Shown here piece by piece: positions 37,553-46,109 of a stretch of 64,000 bases of DNA. Origin of the DNA: Brevundimonas aurantiaca (lineage in GTDB: Bacteria; Pseudomonadota; Alphaproteobacteria; Caulobacterales; Caulobacteraceae). The stretch spans positions 558,001 to 622,000 of the forward strand of contig NZ_JACHOQ010000001.1 of NCBI RefSeq assembly GCF_014199955.1, read 5' to 3'. The translations under genes were made by a program, and so were the position numbers. The number at the start of each line of letters is the position of its first letter. Position 1 is the first letter of the stretch. Under the pieces are notes generated by a model. It searched no databases. It had not been told where the DNA came from and saw only the letters and a program-made list of their open reading frames with translations.

Positions 37553-38590
37553 TTACTGGGCGGCCGGCGCGGCGGGAGCCGCGGCGGGAGCGGGTTGAGC
37601 GGTCGGCGTCGTCGCCGTCTGGGCGGTCGGGATGTCGGTCTGGGCGCCGGCCTGGGGACCGGTGGTCGCCGTGCCCACCACAGGCGCGCCCGTGGTTCCG
37701 GCCTCGACCTGAGCGGTCGTGCCGCCCGGCGCCGCCTCGGGGGCCTTGGGCGTCATCGAGCCGCCCTTGGAGGCGACCCAGCGCGCGAACTCGGCCTGGG
37801 TCACGACATTGATCTGAATAGGCATGAAGGCGTGATCGACGCCGCACAGTTCCGAACACTGGCCGTAGAAGACGCCGGTGCGCTCGGCCTTGAACCAGGT
37901 CTCATTGACCCGGCCCGGCACGGCGTCCGTCTTCAGGCCGAAGGCCGGCAGGGCCACGGAATGGATCACGTCCGAGGCGGTGATCAGAAGACGCACCGTC
38001 TTGCCGACCGGCACCACCATCGGCTCGTCCGCCGCCAGGCGATAGACGCTGTGCGACAGGCCGCGCTCGGCCAGCTCGCTCTCGGGCACCATGTTGGAGA
38101 TGTATTCGGAAACGCCCTGGTCGGGATATTCATAGGCCCAGTTCCACTGGTTGCCCGTCACCTTCACCGTCAGATCGGGCTCGGGCATGTCGTGATAGGC
38201 GAACAGCAGCCTGAACGAGAACAGGGAGATGAAGACCAGGATCACCACCGGCAGCACCGTCCAGATGATCTCGACCGTGGTGTTGTGGCTCCAGCGCGCG
38301 GGCGTGGCGTTGGCGCGCTTATTGTAGCGGAAGACGATCCAGGCCAGCAGAGCCAGAACCAACAGGGTGATGCCGGTGATCACGGGCATCAGCACGATGT
38401 TGTGGAACCAGATGGCGTCGTGCTTCAGCGGCGCGGCGGCCGGCTGAAGGTCGATCCCGCCCGGCGTCGGCTGGCCCATCAGATCCTGCGCCCACACCGG
38501 CGCCGCGGAGATCAGCGCCAGTCCGACAGCCGCCGCCGCAGAGGCGGTCGCCGCTCTGGTCCATCTCAGGGCTCGCGTCCCCATTCCCAT
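37553..38590 (-). CDS. ctaC: Cytochrome c oxidase subunit II
   Basis: It has a signal peptide (ASAAAAVGLALISAAPVWAQ), two membrane helices and a periplasmic CuA domain with GQCSELCGVDHAFMPIQI (both Cys, Glu, His and Met ligands) and an upstream His in DVIHSVALP. Its C-terminus is a long Ala/Pro/Thr-rich tail (about 65 residues) beyond the usual end, of unknown role. ATG 38590 is chosen because the signal peptide starts there. Confidence 0.96.
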   Translation of the reverse strand: MGMGTRALRWTRAATASAAAAVGLALISAAPVWAQDLMGQPTPGGIDLQPAAAPLKHDAIWFHNIVLMPVITGITLLVLALLAWIVFRYNKRANATPARWSHNTTVEIIWTVLPVVILVFISLFSFRLLFAYHDMPEPDLTVKVTGNQWNWAYEYPDQGVSEYISNMVPESELAERGLSHSVYRLAADEPMVVPVGKTVRLLITASDVIHSVALPAFGLKTDAVPGRVNETWFKAERTGVFYGQCSELCGVDHAFMPIQINVVTQAEFARWVASKGGSMTPKAPEAAPGGTTAQVEAGTTGAPVVGTATTGPQAGAQTDIPTAQTATTPTAQPAPAAAPAAPAAQ

Positions 38591-38854
38591 ACGAAGTCCC
38601 CATAATATCGTTTCGCAGCAGAGACTTGCGAATGGCTCGCAAATCTTCGCGCGGGCATGTTGGTCCGCCCGACACTTGGTTGAGTCCCTATCGGATCGCC
38701 CCTCGCTTGCCAAGCGATCCGCGCGCGCCTTCGCCGCAAACCCGCCGCGATTGGCGGCGGCGGGCTGCGGATTAAACCTTCGTCATGTTTAAACAGGTAC
38801 CTTGCGTCACAAGGTACCTTGTCGTAATCAATCTCCATCAAAGGAGACGTCGAG
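38591..38854. promoter_or_regulatory. Divergent promoter region of ctaC and padR
   Basis: A 264-bp gene-free gap between the oxidase operon and the PadR operon. It contains the palindromic operator at 38795-38819 near padR. Nothing further is recognisable with confidence. Confidence 0.55.
38795..38819. promoter_or_regulatory. Palindromic operator for the PadR regulator
   Basis: AGGTACCTTG and its exact reverse complement CAAGGTACCT are separated by CGTCA. The 25-bp site ends 35 bp before the padR start, so autorepression is expected. Each arm also contains the self-complementary AGGTACCT. Confidence 0.8.
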
Positions 38855-39226
38855 GTGACAGAAACCATCGAGATACAGCTGAAGAAGGGGGTTCTGGGGC
38901 TTTGCGTCCTGGCGCTTCTGAACCGGGCGGACAGCTACGCCTATGAGATCGCCAGCCGCCTTTCCGACGCGATCGGCATGGGGGAAGGCACCATCTACCC
39001 CCTGATGCGGCGAATGCAGTCGGACGGCCAGGTCGAGACCTATCTGGTCGAATCCTCGTCCGGCCCGTCGCGCAAATACTATCGTTTGACCGAGGCCGGT
39101 CGCGCGGCCCTCGCCGCCCAGACCGCCGAATGGTCGGCCTTCACCACGGCCGTCGAAGCCGTCCTGGCCAGCGACGCGCCCCATATTCAAGAGCCGACGG
39201 CTCAACCGGAGGGAACGGAACAATGA
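38855..39226 (+). CDS. PadR-family transcriptional regulator
   Basis: A 123-residue winged-helix regulator: LGLCVLALLNRADSYAYEIA, then GEGTIYPLMRRMQSDGQVET and RKYYRLTEAGRAALA. It begins a three-gene operon with a DUF1700 membrane protein and a GIN-domain protein, a set common in bacteria and linked to envelope stress in Gram-positives. It overlaps the next gene by ATGA. A GTG start at 38855 follows AAAGGAGACG. Confidence 0.92.
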   Translation: MTETIEIQLKKGVLGLCVLALLNRADSYAYEIASRLSDAIGMGEGTIYPLMRRMQSDGQVETYLVESSSGPSRKYYRLTEAGRAALAAQTAEWSAFTTAVEAVLASDAPHIQEPTAQPEGTEQ

Positions 39227-39828
39227 CGAGATCGGAATTCATCGTCCGTCTCAGAAACGGCCTGGTCGGCCTGCCGACCGCCACGGCGAACGACATCGTC
39301 GCCGACTATGAGACTCATTTCGCCGACGGCCTGGCCGCCGGCCGCACCGAGGCCGAGGTGGCCGCCGCCCTGGGCGATCCGGGCCGTCTGGCCCGCGAGC
39401 TCAAGGCCGAGGCCGGGATCCAGCGCTGGCGCCAGGAGAAGAACCCCTCCGCCGCCGCCGCCGCCGTCTTCGCCGTCCTGGGCCTGGGCGCCGTCGACAT
39501 CCTGATCCTGCTGCCCATTCTGATGGGCGTGGTCGGGACCATCTTCGGCTTCTTCATCGCCGCCATCGCCCTGTTCTTCTCGGGCGGCGCGATCATGGTG
39601 GCCGGGCCCTTCGCCGGCTTCCCCGGCGGCCCCTTCGCCGCGATCCTGATGGGTCTGGGCCTGATGGCCGGGGCCGTCTTCATCGGCGCCCTTCTGACCA
39701 TCGTCACCGTCTGGCTGGTCAACGGCCTCGTCTGGTTCGCCCGCCTCCACTACCGGCTGCTGAAGCCGGCGCTGGAGCCCCAATCCGACACCCAATCCGA
39801 AGGCACGAGCACGGGAGGCTCGCAATGA
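39223..39828 (+). CDS. DUF1700 family membrane protein
   Basis: A 201-residue protein. The cytosolic N-terminus has TRSEFIVRLRNGLVGLPTAT and a conserved DIVADYETHFADGLAAGRTE helix pair, then AALGDPGRLARELKAE. Three to four hydrophobic segments follow (GAVDILILLPILMGVVGTIF and others). It probably pairs with the PadR regulator and the downstream GIN-domain protein. It overlaps both neighbours by four bases. Confidence 0.88.
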   Translation: MTRSEFIVRLRNGLVGLPTATANDIVADYETHFADGLAAGRTEAEVAAALGDPGRLARELKAEAGIQRWRQEKNPSAAAAAVFAVLGLGAVDILILLPILMGVVGTIFGFFIAAIALFFSGGAIMVAGPFAGFPGGPFAAILMGLGLMAGAVFIGALLTIVTVWLVNGLVWFARLHYRLLKPALEPQSDTQSEGTSTGGSQ

Positions 39829-40607
39829 TCCGCACGCTCTTCATCATCGCCGGCGCCGCCCTGGTGCTGTGCATCGTCACCGTGGGGGGCGCCATCGCCC
39901 TGGGCGGTCATGATCTGCAACGCCACGGCTGGGCCTGGACGATCAAGGACCGCGACGGAGAAACCATCCGTTTCGAACGGGTCAAAAGCGGAGAGGTCGA
40001 AGACCTCGGCCCCTTCACCACCCGCACCCTGGCCTGGACCGGCGGCGACACCCTGACCGTCGATTCCAGCATCGACGTCGAATACCGCCAGGGTCCTGAA
40101 AACACCGTGGTCGTCACCGGACCCAAGGCCCTGGCGGACCGGGTCCGGCTGGACGGCGGTCGGCTGTCCCTGGGCGACGGCGACGAGCGGATCGTCTTCG
40201 GCTGGAGCAGCGGAAACTTCTCGGCCCGGTCGGAGCGTGACGAACTGCGGGTCGTCGTGACCGCGCCCAACGTCGTCCGCTTCGTCTCCAATGCGTCCGG
40301 CGATCTGGACATCAAGGCCTATGACCAGCCCACCCTGGCCCTGGACGTCTCCGGCTCCGCCGATGTGACCGCCGAAGGCCGCACGGACGCCCTGCGGCTG
40401 GAGATCGACGGGTCCGGCGACGCGGATCTGAGGGCCTTGGCGGCGCGCGACGCCACCATCGACCTGTCCGGCTCCGGCGACGCCAATGTCGCCCCGACCG
40501 GCGACGTCCAGGTGCGGATCGACGGCTCCGGCGACGTCACCCTGGCGGCCCGCCCGGCCAAGCTGACGACTGAACTCTCGGGCTCCGGCGACGTCTATCA
40601 GGATTGA
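39825..40607 (+). CDS. GIN (DUF2807) domain exported protein
   Basis: A 260-residue protein with an N-terminal signal or anchor helix (LFIIAGAALVLCIVTVGGAI) and a DUF2807 right-handed beta-helix domain. The repeats LDVSGSADVTAEG, LEIDGSGDADLRA, IDLSGSGDANVAP, VRIDGSGDVTLAA and TELSGSGDVYQD show the S/D-G-S-G-D turn of the family. It is likely periplasmic. It ends the PadR operon. Confidence 0.9.
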   Translation: MIRTLFIIAGAALVLCIVTVGGAIALGGHDLQRHGWAWTIKDRDGETIRFERVKSGEVEDLGPFTTRTLAWTGGDTLTVDSSIDVEYRQGPENTVVVTGPKALADRVRLDGGRLSLGDGDERIVFGWSSGNFSARSERDELRVVVTAPNVVRFVSNASGDLDIKAYDQPTLALDVSGSADVTAEGRTDALRLEIDGSGDADLRALAARDATIDLSGSGDANVAPTGDVQVRIDGSGDVTLAARPAKLTTELSGSGDVYQD

Positions 40608-40618
40608 CGGGAAAAAGA

Positions 40619-40769
40619 CCCTCCCCCGCTTGCGGGGGAGGTGGGCCGGCGTCCGCGCAGCGGACCAGGCTCGGAGGGGGAAGTGTCGCCCAGGAAGAAG
40701 ACTTCCCCCATCGTCAGCCGTCTCACTTCGCTCGACGCGCTGCTGCTTCCCCCGCAAGCGGGGGAAGGT
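40619..40769. repeat. Hairpin intergenic repeat, family 2, copy 2
   Basis: CTCCCCCGCTTGCGGGGGAG at the left and TTCCCCCGCAAGCGGGGGAA at the right enclose a GC-rich centre. The element resembles 2608-2752. It fills the gap before ubiA. Confidence 0.75.
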
Positions 40770-40843
40770 CTTGTCGCCGACAGGCCGGCATCAGGGGGCC
40801 ATTCCGCCTTCACCCTGCCCTTCATTCCGGTTAAGCCTCGGTC

Positions 40844-41890
40844 ATGACCTCCGCCCCTCTTCCCGACGCCGGCGCCAACTGGGTGGATCGCCATGCGCCG
40901 GAGCGGCTGAAGCCCTGGCTGAAGCTGGGCCGGTTCGACCGGCCCATCGGCATATGGCTGCTGCTCCTGCCCGGCTGGCAGGGGATCGCCCTGGCCCTGG
41001 CCCAGTATCGCCAGGCGCCCGGCCTCTATGATCTGTGGCTGTTCGTCGGCTTCGGCGTCGGGGCCTGCCTGATGCGCGCCGCCGGCTGCGCCTTCAACGA
41101 CATCGTCGATCGCGACTTCGACGCCCGGGTGGCCCGCACCGCCCTTCGCCCCATCCCCGCCGGCCTGATCTCCGTCAAACAGGCCTGGGCCTTCGTGATC
41201 GGCTGCAGCCTGATCAGCCTTCTGATCCTGCTGACCCTGCCCAAGGTCGCCATCCTGCTGGGCGTCGGCTCCCTGGCCCTGGTCGCCGCCTATCCCTTCA
41301 TGAAGCGGATCACCTGGTGGCCCCAGGCCTGGCTGGGCCTGACCTTCAACTGCGGCGCCTTGATGGGGTTCGCCTCCGCCCTGCCCCTGGCGGCGGCCGC
41401 CCTTCTGCTGCCGGCCGACATCGCCGGCGAGTTCCGCCCCTTCCTCTGGTCGCCGCCCAGCGACAACGGCCACGCCGTCGCCCTGGTCTGGCAGGCCTAT
41501 GTCCCCGCCGTCCTCCTCTACCTCGGCGGCGTCTTCTGGACCCTGGGCTACGACACCGTCTACGCCCTTCAGGACATCGAGGACGACGCCATGGTCGGGG
41601 TCAAATCCTCGGCCCGCCGGCTGGCCTCGGCGGTGCGCCCCGGCGTCGCCGTCTTCTACGGGATCAGCCTGGTCCTGGCCGCCCTGGCCGGTCTTTCCGC
41701 CGGTCTCGGCCCGCTGTTCTGGATCGGCCTGGCCCTCTACGCCGCCCATCTGGCCCGCCAAGTGGTCCGGCTGGACCGCACCGACGGCGCCCTGGCGCTG
41801 ACACTGTTCAAGTCCAACCGCGAGGCGGGCTTCATCCTGCTGGCCGCCCTCGCCCTCGGATCTCTCGGCCAAAACCTGATCGGCCTGTGA
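40844..41890 (+). CDS. ubiA: 4-hydroxybenzoate polyprenyltransferase
   Basis: A 348-residue integral membrane prenyltransferase of ubiquinone synthesis. The first Asp-rich motif is GCAFNDIVDRDFDARVARTA and the second is YALQDIEDDAMVGVKSSA. Nine helices are visible. It condenses 4-hydroxybenzoate with a long polyprenyl diphosphate. It sits 12 bp upstream of a lipoprotein gene. The long N-terminal tail (APLPDAGANWVDRHAPERLK) is normal for the family in this group. Confidence 0.93.
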   Translation: MTSAPLPDAGANWVDRHAPERLKPWLKLGRFDRPIGIWLLLLPGWQGIALALAQYRQAPGLYDLWLFVGFGVGACLMRAAGCAFNDIVDRDFDARVARTALRPIPAGLISVKQAWAFVIGCSLISLLILLTLPKVAILLGVGSLALVAAYPFMKRITWWPQAWLGLTFNCGALMGFASALPLAAAALLLPADIAGEFRPFLWSPPSDNGHAVALVWQAYVPAVLLYLGGVFWTLGYDTVYALQDIEDDAMVGVKSSARRLASAVRPGVAVFYGISLVLAALAGLSAGLGPLFWIGLALYAAHLARQVVRLDRTDGALALTLFKSNREAGFILLAALALGSLGQNLIGL

Positions 41891-41901
41891 AGGAGCCCCC
41901 C

Positions 41902-42735
41902 ATGACCTCCACCGTTCGTCTGCTGCTGCTGTCCGCCGCCGTCGCCGCGACCGTCGCCGCCTGCCAGAGGCGCGAAGACAAGGCCGAGACGGCCCCGCCC
42001 GCCCCGATCGCCGCCGCCCCGGTCGATCCGGCCGCCGCCGGGGCGCCGATGAGCTTCGACTCCAAGACCCAGTACGCCACGGTCAAACTGACTCTGCCGG
42101 ACGCGCTCAAGTCCAAGCCCGACCTGCACGCCCCCCTCTACGCCGCCGCGGTGCGGGACCTGCGCCAGTTCTCCGAAGGCGCCCAGGCCGACCTGTCCGA
42201 GGCGGGCGGCGGACCGAACCCCTATGAAAAGACCATCGCCTTCGACCCCGGCGCCGAGACCGGCAAGCTGTTCAGCTTGGTCCGCACCGATTTCGAATAC
42301 ACCGGCGGCGCCCATCCCAACACCAGCTTCTCGGCCGTCCTGTGGGACAAGGCGATGAAGAAGCGGCTGGGCTTCGCAGACCTGTTCCGACCCGGCGCTG
42401 ACCTGTCGGGCCTGAACAAGGCCCTGTGCGACGCCGCCAACGCCGCCAAACAGGCTCGTTCGCCGGGATCGGAGACCGCCACCCCGGACGGTAAGATGTG
42501 GACCTGCCCCAAGGCCGTCTCCACCCCCTTCGTCCTGGCGCCCAGCACCACTCCGGGCAAGGCGGGCGGCGTCGTCTTCCTGATCGGCGCCTATCAGATC
42601 GGCCCCTATTCGGACGGTCCCTATCGGATCGCCGTGCCCCAGTCGGTCTTCCGGTCCCTGCTCAACCCGGCCTACGCCGACGAATTCGCCGGCGCGCCGG
42701 TCAAGGCCGGGGACGTCACGCCCAAGGCGGGCTGA
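41902..42735 (+). CDS. DUF4163/DUF3298-type lipoprotein
   Basis: A 277-residue lipoprotein with a lipobox (VAATVAAC) so the Cys at about residue 21 is probably acylated. The remainder has YTGGAHPNTSFSAVLWDKAM, a signature of DUF3298, and GAYQIGPYSDGPYRIAVP near the end. RsiV of Bacillus has the same domain and binds lysozyme, but no anti-sigma part is present here. ATG 41902 follows GAAGGAGCCC. Confidence 0.85.
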   Translation: MTSTVRLLLLSAAVAATVAACQRREDKAETAPPAPIAAAPVDPAAAGAPMSFDSKTQYATVKLTLPDALKSKPDLHAPLYAAAVRDLRQFSEGAQADLSEAGGGPNPYEKTIAFDPGAETGKLFSLVRTDFEYTGGAHPNTSFSAVLWDKAMKKRLGFADLFRPGADLSGLNKALCDAANAAKQARSPGSETATPDGKMWTCPKAVSTPFVLAPSTTPGKAGGVVFLIGAYQIGPYSDGPYRIAVPQSVFRSLLNPAYADEFAGAPVKAGDVTPKAG

Positions 42736-42753
42736 TCCGCTCGCTCGGCGGGA

Positions 42754-43689
42754 TCAGTCCGCCAGGAACTGATCGACCCGTTGCGCGAACGTCTGCGGCT
42801 GATCGGCCATGATGAAGTGGCGGCTGTCGTCCACCCGGATCAGCTTGACCCCGGGCAGGGCGGCGTATTCGCGGCCCCACAGGGCGTCCGCCATGGCCGC
42901 AGGCGCCCCGCCGTTCGCATCTGCGGCGTAGAGGACCGTGACCGGCGTCGTCATGGCCGCCAGTCCGGGGCGGACGTCGGTGGTCATCACCTCATGGATG
43001 GCCGTGGCCAGGGCGCGGCGGTCCGAGGCCAGGGTCCAGTCGACCATGGCCGTCCGCGTCGCCGGATCGCGCGCCAGGCCGATCGCCCCCTGTTCTTGGG
43101 CCGCCCGCAACGCCGCCTCGTCCTGGCTCAGCATGGCCTGGGCCGCCTGGTCGGCGAAGGGCCGGGCCGTCTCGGGCGTCACCTGGGGGCCGAACAGGGC
43201 CGAGAAGAAGGGCAGATTGTCCACCGCCATCACCCGCCCCACGGCCTCGGGATGACGCTGGGCCAGCATCAGGGCCGACAGTCCGCCCATCGAATGGCCG
43301 ATGACCGCCGGCTTTTGCAGACCGGCGGTCTGGACATAGGCCGCCAGGGCCTCGACCGCCGGCTCCAGCAGCGGCCCGTCGCCGTGGGTCCAGGGCTGAC
43401 CGGCGAAGCCCGCCAGCTGGACCAGATGGACCCGGTGGGTCGCCTTCAGCCGATCGGCCGTGGCCCGCCACACCTCTCGCGAACAACCATAGCCGGGGAT
43501 CAGGATCACGTCGGGTCCGCGTCCGACCACCTCGACCGACAGCCGGTCCGAAGCGAAGGCGGGAGCGACGGCCCCCGGCGTCTCGGCCAAGGCGGCGGTC
43601 ACGCCGATCATCAGCGAGGGCGTGCAGACGGCCAGTCCGAACAGGGCGGCGCGCAGGCGCGGGCGCGCCTTGAAGAAGGCGTTGTACAT
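42754..43689 (-). CDS. Secreted alpha/beta hydrolase
   Basis: A 311-residue protein with a signal peptide (ALFGLAVCTPSLMIGVTAAL, cleavage near ALAE). The hydrolase fold has VILIPGYGCSREVW (oxyanion), VIGHSMGGLSALML (nucleophile Ser) and a C-terminal DDSRHFIMADQP (His). Substrate is unknown. It is encoded downstream of, and on the same strand as, a small HTH regulator. Confidence 0.88.
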   Translation of the reverse strand: MYNAFFKARPRLRAALFGLAVCTPSLMIGVTAALAETPGAVAPAFASDRLSVEVVGRGPDVILIPGYGCSREVWRATADRLKATHRVHLVQLAGFAGQPWTHGDGPLLEPAVEALAAYVQTAGLQKPAVIGHSMGGLSALMLAQRHPEAVGRVMAVDNLPFFSALFGPQVTPETARPFADQAAQAMLSQDEAALRAAQEQGAIGLARDPATRTAMVDWTLASDRRALATAIHEVMTTDVRPGLAAMTTPVTVLYAADANGGAPAAMADALWGREYAALPGVKLIRVDDSRHFIMADQPQTFAQRVDQFLAD

Positions 43690-43732
43690 CGGATGTCTCC
43701 TGTCTTGAGGTTTTGAAGTCGGGTCCGCCGCC

Positions 43733-43930
43733 TCAGGCGTGCGGGTTCTCGAAGATGTCTTCGACCGGACGGCCGAAGGTGGCGGCGATGCGATAGGCCA
43801 GGTCCAGCGACGGATCGTGCCGTTCGGTCTCCAGCGCGATCACCGCCTGTCGCGATACGCCCAGGGCCTGGCCCAACTGTTCCTGGGTCCAGCCGCGCTC
43901 GACGCGCAGCAGCTTCAGCCGGTTCTTCAT
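43733..43930 (-). CDS. XRE-family HTH regulator
   Basis: A 65-residue Cro/C1-type regulator: MKNRLKLLRVERGWTQEQLG, then QALGVSRQAVIALETERHDP and SLDLAYRIAATFGRPVEDIF. Such single-domain proteins are common next to a small membrane protein, as here. It overlaps the preceding gene by ATGA and so is made with it. Confidence 0.9.
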   Translation of the reverse strand: MKNRLKLLRVERGWTQEQLGQALGVSRQAVIALETERHDPSLDLAYRIAATFGRPVEDIFENPHA

Positions 43931-44334
43931 CGGCTGGTCCGGATGAAGGGGGCGGTAAGGCCGTACATGCCCCAGAACAGCGGCACGATCAGCCAGGTCT
44001 GCATATGGGGCGCCCCGGCGAAGCTCTCGCCGAAGCCCCAGAAGGTGGCGACCGCCATGGCCAGCCCCGAGGAGACGATGAACTGTTTGGCCGTCACCCC
44101 CCGCACGAACTCGTCGCTTTCGCGCATCAGGGACAGGACGGCCCAGATCTGGCCGATCACCGGCGCCGACACGACCGCCGCCAAGGCCCAGGCCGCCGGC
44201 TTGCCCATCACCTCGTCAAAGGCGTCGGTCGTCATCATGGATACGCAGATCGCCACATAGGGGATGGTGAAGGCCATGATGCGAATGACGTAGCGCCTAT
44301 GCGCCGGGGTGGTCGATTTTCCGAAACTCATCAT
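43927..44334 (-). CDS. Small four-helix membrane protein
   Basis: A 135-residue protein with four hydrophobic segments (including FTIPYVAICVSMM, ALAAVVSAPVIGQIWAVLSL and WLIVPLFWGMYGLTAPF). The charged loop has RESDEFVRG. It precedes the XRE regulator and has no recognised function; this pairing recurs in other alphaproteobacteria. Confidence 0.7.
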   Translation of the reverse strand: MMSFGKSTTPAHRRYVIRIMAFTIPYVAICVSMMTTDAFDEVMGKPAAWALAAVVSAPVIGQIWAVLSLMRESDEFVRGVTAKQFIVSSGLAMAVATFWGFGESFAGAPHMQTWLIVPLFWGMYGLTAPFIRTSR

Positions 44335-44349
44335 ATCCCGCTCTCCTCT

Positions 44350-44415
44350 TGTAAGGCGAACCTGACATCGCCTCCATGTAATGTCAACCTAACTTTTTGT
44401 CATTATCGCCTTACA
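44350..44415. promoter_or_regulatory. Nested inverted repeats upstream of the membrane protein/XRE operon
   Basis: TGTAAGGCGA (44350-44359) and TCGCCTTACA (44406-44415) are perfect inverted repeats, and TGACAT / ATGTCA are a second pair inside. The region is AT-rich and lies 16 bp before the gene start. It probably contains the promoter and an operator for the XRE regulator. Confidence 0.55.
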
Positions 44416-44462
44416 TGCCCCGTCCGGTTTCGAAAGCCCCGCAGTTGCGCTAGGATCGGCCC

Positions 44463-45422
44463 ATGCCCGCCGCCCCGCGCATCGCCCCCTCGGCCCTGTT
44501 CTCCCCCGACGACTGGAGGCCGTTCCAGACCCGGTCGGCCTGGATCGGGCCGCTGCTGGTCGCCCATTGCTGGGGGGTCATCGCCCTGGCGGTCTGGGCG
44601 GGGGTCCTGATCCCCTGGCTGATCCCGATCTGCGTCATGATCATCGGCACGCGCCAGCTGGGCCTGGCCATATTGATGCATGAGGCGGCCCACGGCGGCC
44701 TGTCCAAAAATCTGCGGCTGAACGACTTTCTGGGTCATTGGCTGTGCGCCGTCCCGATCGGGGCGGACCTTGGCGCCTATCGCCCCTATCATCTGAACCA
44801 CCACCGCTTCGCCCAGCAGCCGGAGGACCCCGATCTGATGCTGTCGGCGCCCTTTCCCGTCTCCCCCGCCTCGCTCCGCCGCAAGATGATCCGCGATCTG
44901 ACCGGACAGACCTTCTTCAAACAGAGGATCGTCCTGCCCCTCGCCCTGGCGGCCCGGTCAAAGAGCGCAAAGGGCGAAGCGGCCGCCGATCCTGCGCATG
45001 AGTATGACGCGGTGGTGACCGGCCGTTCGGTCCTGCCCTTCCTGGTCTTCAATACGATCCTGCTGGCCGGCTTCATCGCCGCAGGCATATGGTGGGCCTT
45101 CTTCGCCCTGTGGCTGCTGCCGATGGCGACCTGGTTTCCGCTGGTGACGCGGCTCCGGAACATCGCCGAACACGCCTGCGTCGAAGGATCCGACGCCGAC
45201 CCCTTCCGCGCGGCCCGCACCACTCGCGCCGCCTGGTGGGAGCGCGCCTTCATCGCCCCCTATTGGGTCAACTTCCACGCGGAGCATCATCTGTTCATGC
45301 ACGTCCCCTGCTGGAAGCTGCCGGCGCTTCACCGGGCCGTTCGCGCCCGGCCCCAGGCGGCGGGCATGGAGGTGGCGCCGGGCTATGTCGAGGTTCTGAA
45401 GACGGCGACCCGCCGCCCGTGA
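44463..45422 (+). CDS. Fatty acid desaturase family membrane protein
   Basis: A 319-residue enzyme with the three His clusters of membrane desaturases: HEAAHGG, HLNHHRF and HAEHHLF. It has four helices. It is a di-iron oxygenase acting on an acyl or carotenoid substrate; the short length and position of the boxes fit a carotenoid or sphingolipid branch as well as a fatty acid branch. It overlaps the next gene by GTGA. Confidence 0.88.
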   Translation: MPAAPRIAPSALFSPDDWRPFQTRSAWIGPLLVAHCWGVIALAVWAGVLIPWLIPICVMIIGTRQLGLAILMHEAAHGGLSKNLRLNDFLGHWLCAVPIGADLGAYRPYHLNHHRFAQQPEDPDLMLSAPFPVSPASLRRKMIRDLTGQTFFKQRIVLPLALAARSKSAKGEAAADPAHEYDAVVTGRSVLPFLVFNTILLAGFIAAGIWWAFFALWLLPMATWFPLVTRLRNIAEHACVEGSDADPFRAARTTRAAWWERAFIAPYWVNFHAEHHLFMHVPCWKLPALHRAVRARPQAAGMEVAPGYVEVLKTATRRP

Positions 45423-46072
45423 ACGTCATCGCCGATCCCGCCGCCTTCATCCGGACCAACACCCGGCTGCAGCCCGTCCCCCATGCGCCCGAGATCACCC
45501 TGTGGCTGGCGGACGAAGTCACCCCCATCTGGAGGCTGACGGAGGAAGAGCTGGGCGAACTGGGCCTGCCCCCGCCCTTCTGGGCCTTCGCCTGGGCGGG
45601 CGGTCAGGCGCTGGCCCGCTATCTGCTGGATCACCCGCAGGAGGTGGCCGGCAAGCAGGTGCTGGACTTCGCCGCCGGTTCGGGTCTGGTCGGTGTTGCC
45701 GCCATGCGGGCAGGCGCCGCCTGCGCCCTCTGCGCCGACATCGACCCCTTCTGCGAAGCGGCGGTCGCCGCCAACGCCCAGGCGAACGGCGTGGCCCTGG
45801 ACTTCGTCGGCCACGACCTCTTGAACACCCCGCCGCCGCCCGTCGACGTCATCTGCGCGGGCGACATCTGCTATGAAAAGCCGATGACCGAGGCCGTCCT
45901 GGCCTGGCTGGGTCAGGCGCGGGCGGCGGGGACGCGGGTTCTGATCGGCGATCCGGGCCGGACCTATTTTCCGCGTTCGGGCCTGGACTTCCTGGCCGAA
46001 TACCGCGTGCCCACGACCCGCGAGCTGGAGGATCAGGAGATCAAGCGCGCCGCGGTCTGGGCCCTGCCCTGA
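45419..46072 (+). CDS. Class I SAM-dependent methyltransferase (protein N-lysine type)
   Basis: A 217-residue methyltransferase related to ETFB lysine methyltransferase. Motifs are PPPFWAFAWAGGQALARYLL (family signature), VLDFAAGSGLVGVAAMRAGA (SAM site) and VICAGDICYEKPM. The start is GTG at 45419, overlapping the desaturase stop. The longer upstream frame is an out-of-frame shadow of the desaturase. Confidence 0.88.
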   Translation: MNVIADPAAFIRTNTRLQPVPHAPEITLWLADEVTPIWRLTEEELGELGLPPPFWAFAWAGGQALARYLLDHPQEVAGKQVLDFAAGSGLVGVAAMRAGAACALCADIDPFCEAAVAANAQANGVALDFVGHDLLNTPPPPVDVICAGDICYEKPMTEAVLAWLGQARAAGTRVLIGDPGRTYFPRSGLDFLAEYRVPTTRELEDQEIKRAAVWALP

Positions 46073-46077
46073 AGGGC

Positions 46078-46102
46078 GGCGGGGGCGATCGCCGCCCCCG
46101 CC
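46078..46102. terminator. Hairpin between convergent genes
   Basis: GGCGGGGGC pairs with GCCCCCGCC across a 7-base loop, without a T run. It lies between convergent stops at 46072 and 46110 and may serve both. Confidence 0.45.
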
Positions 46103-46109
46103 GATCCGG

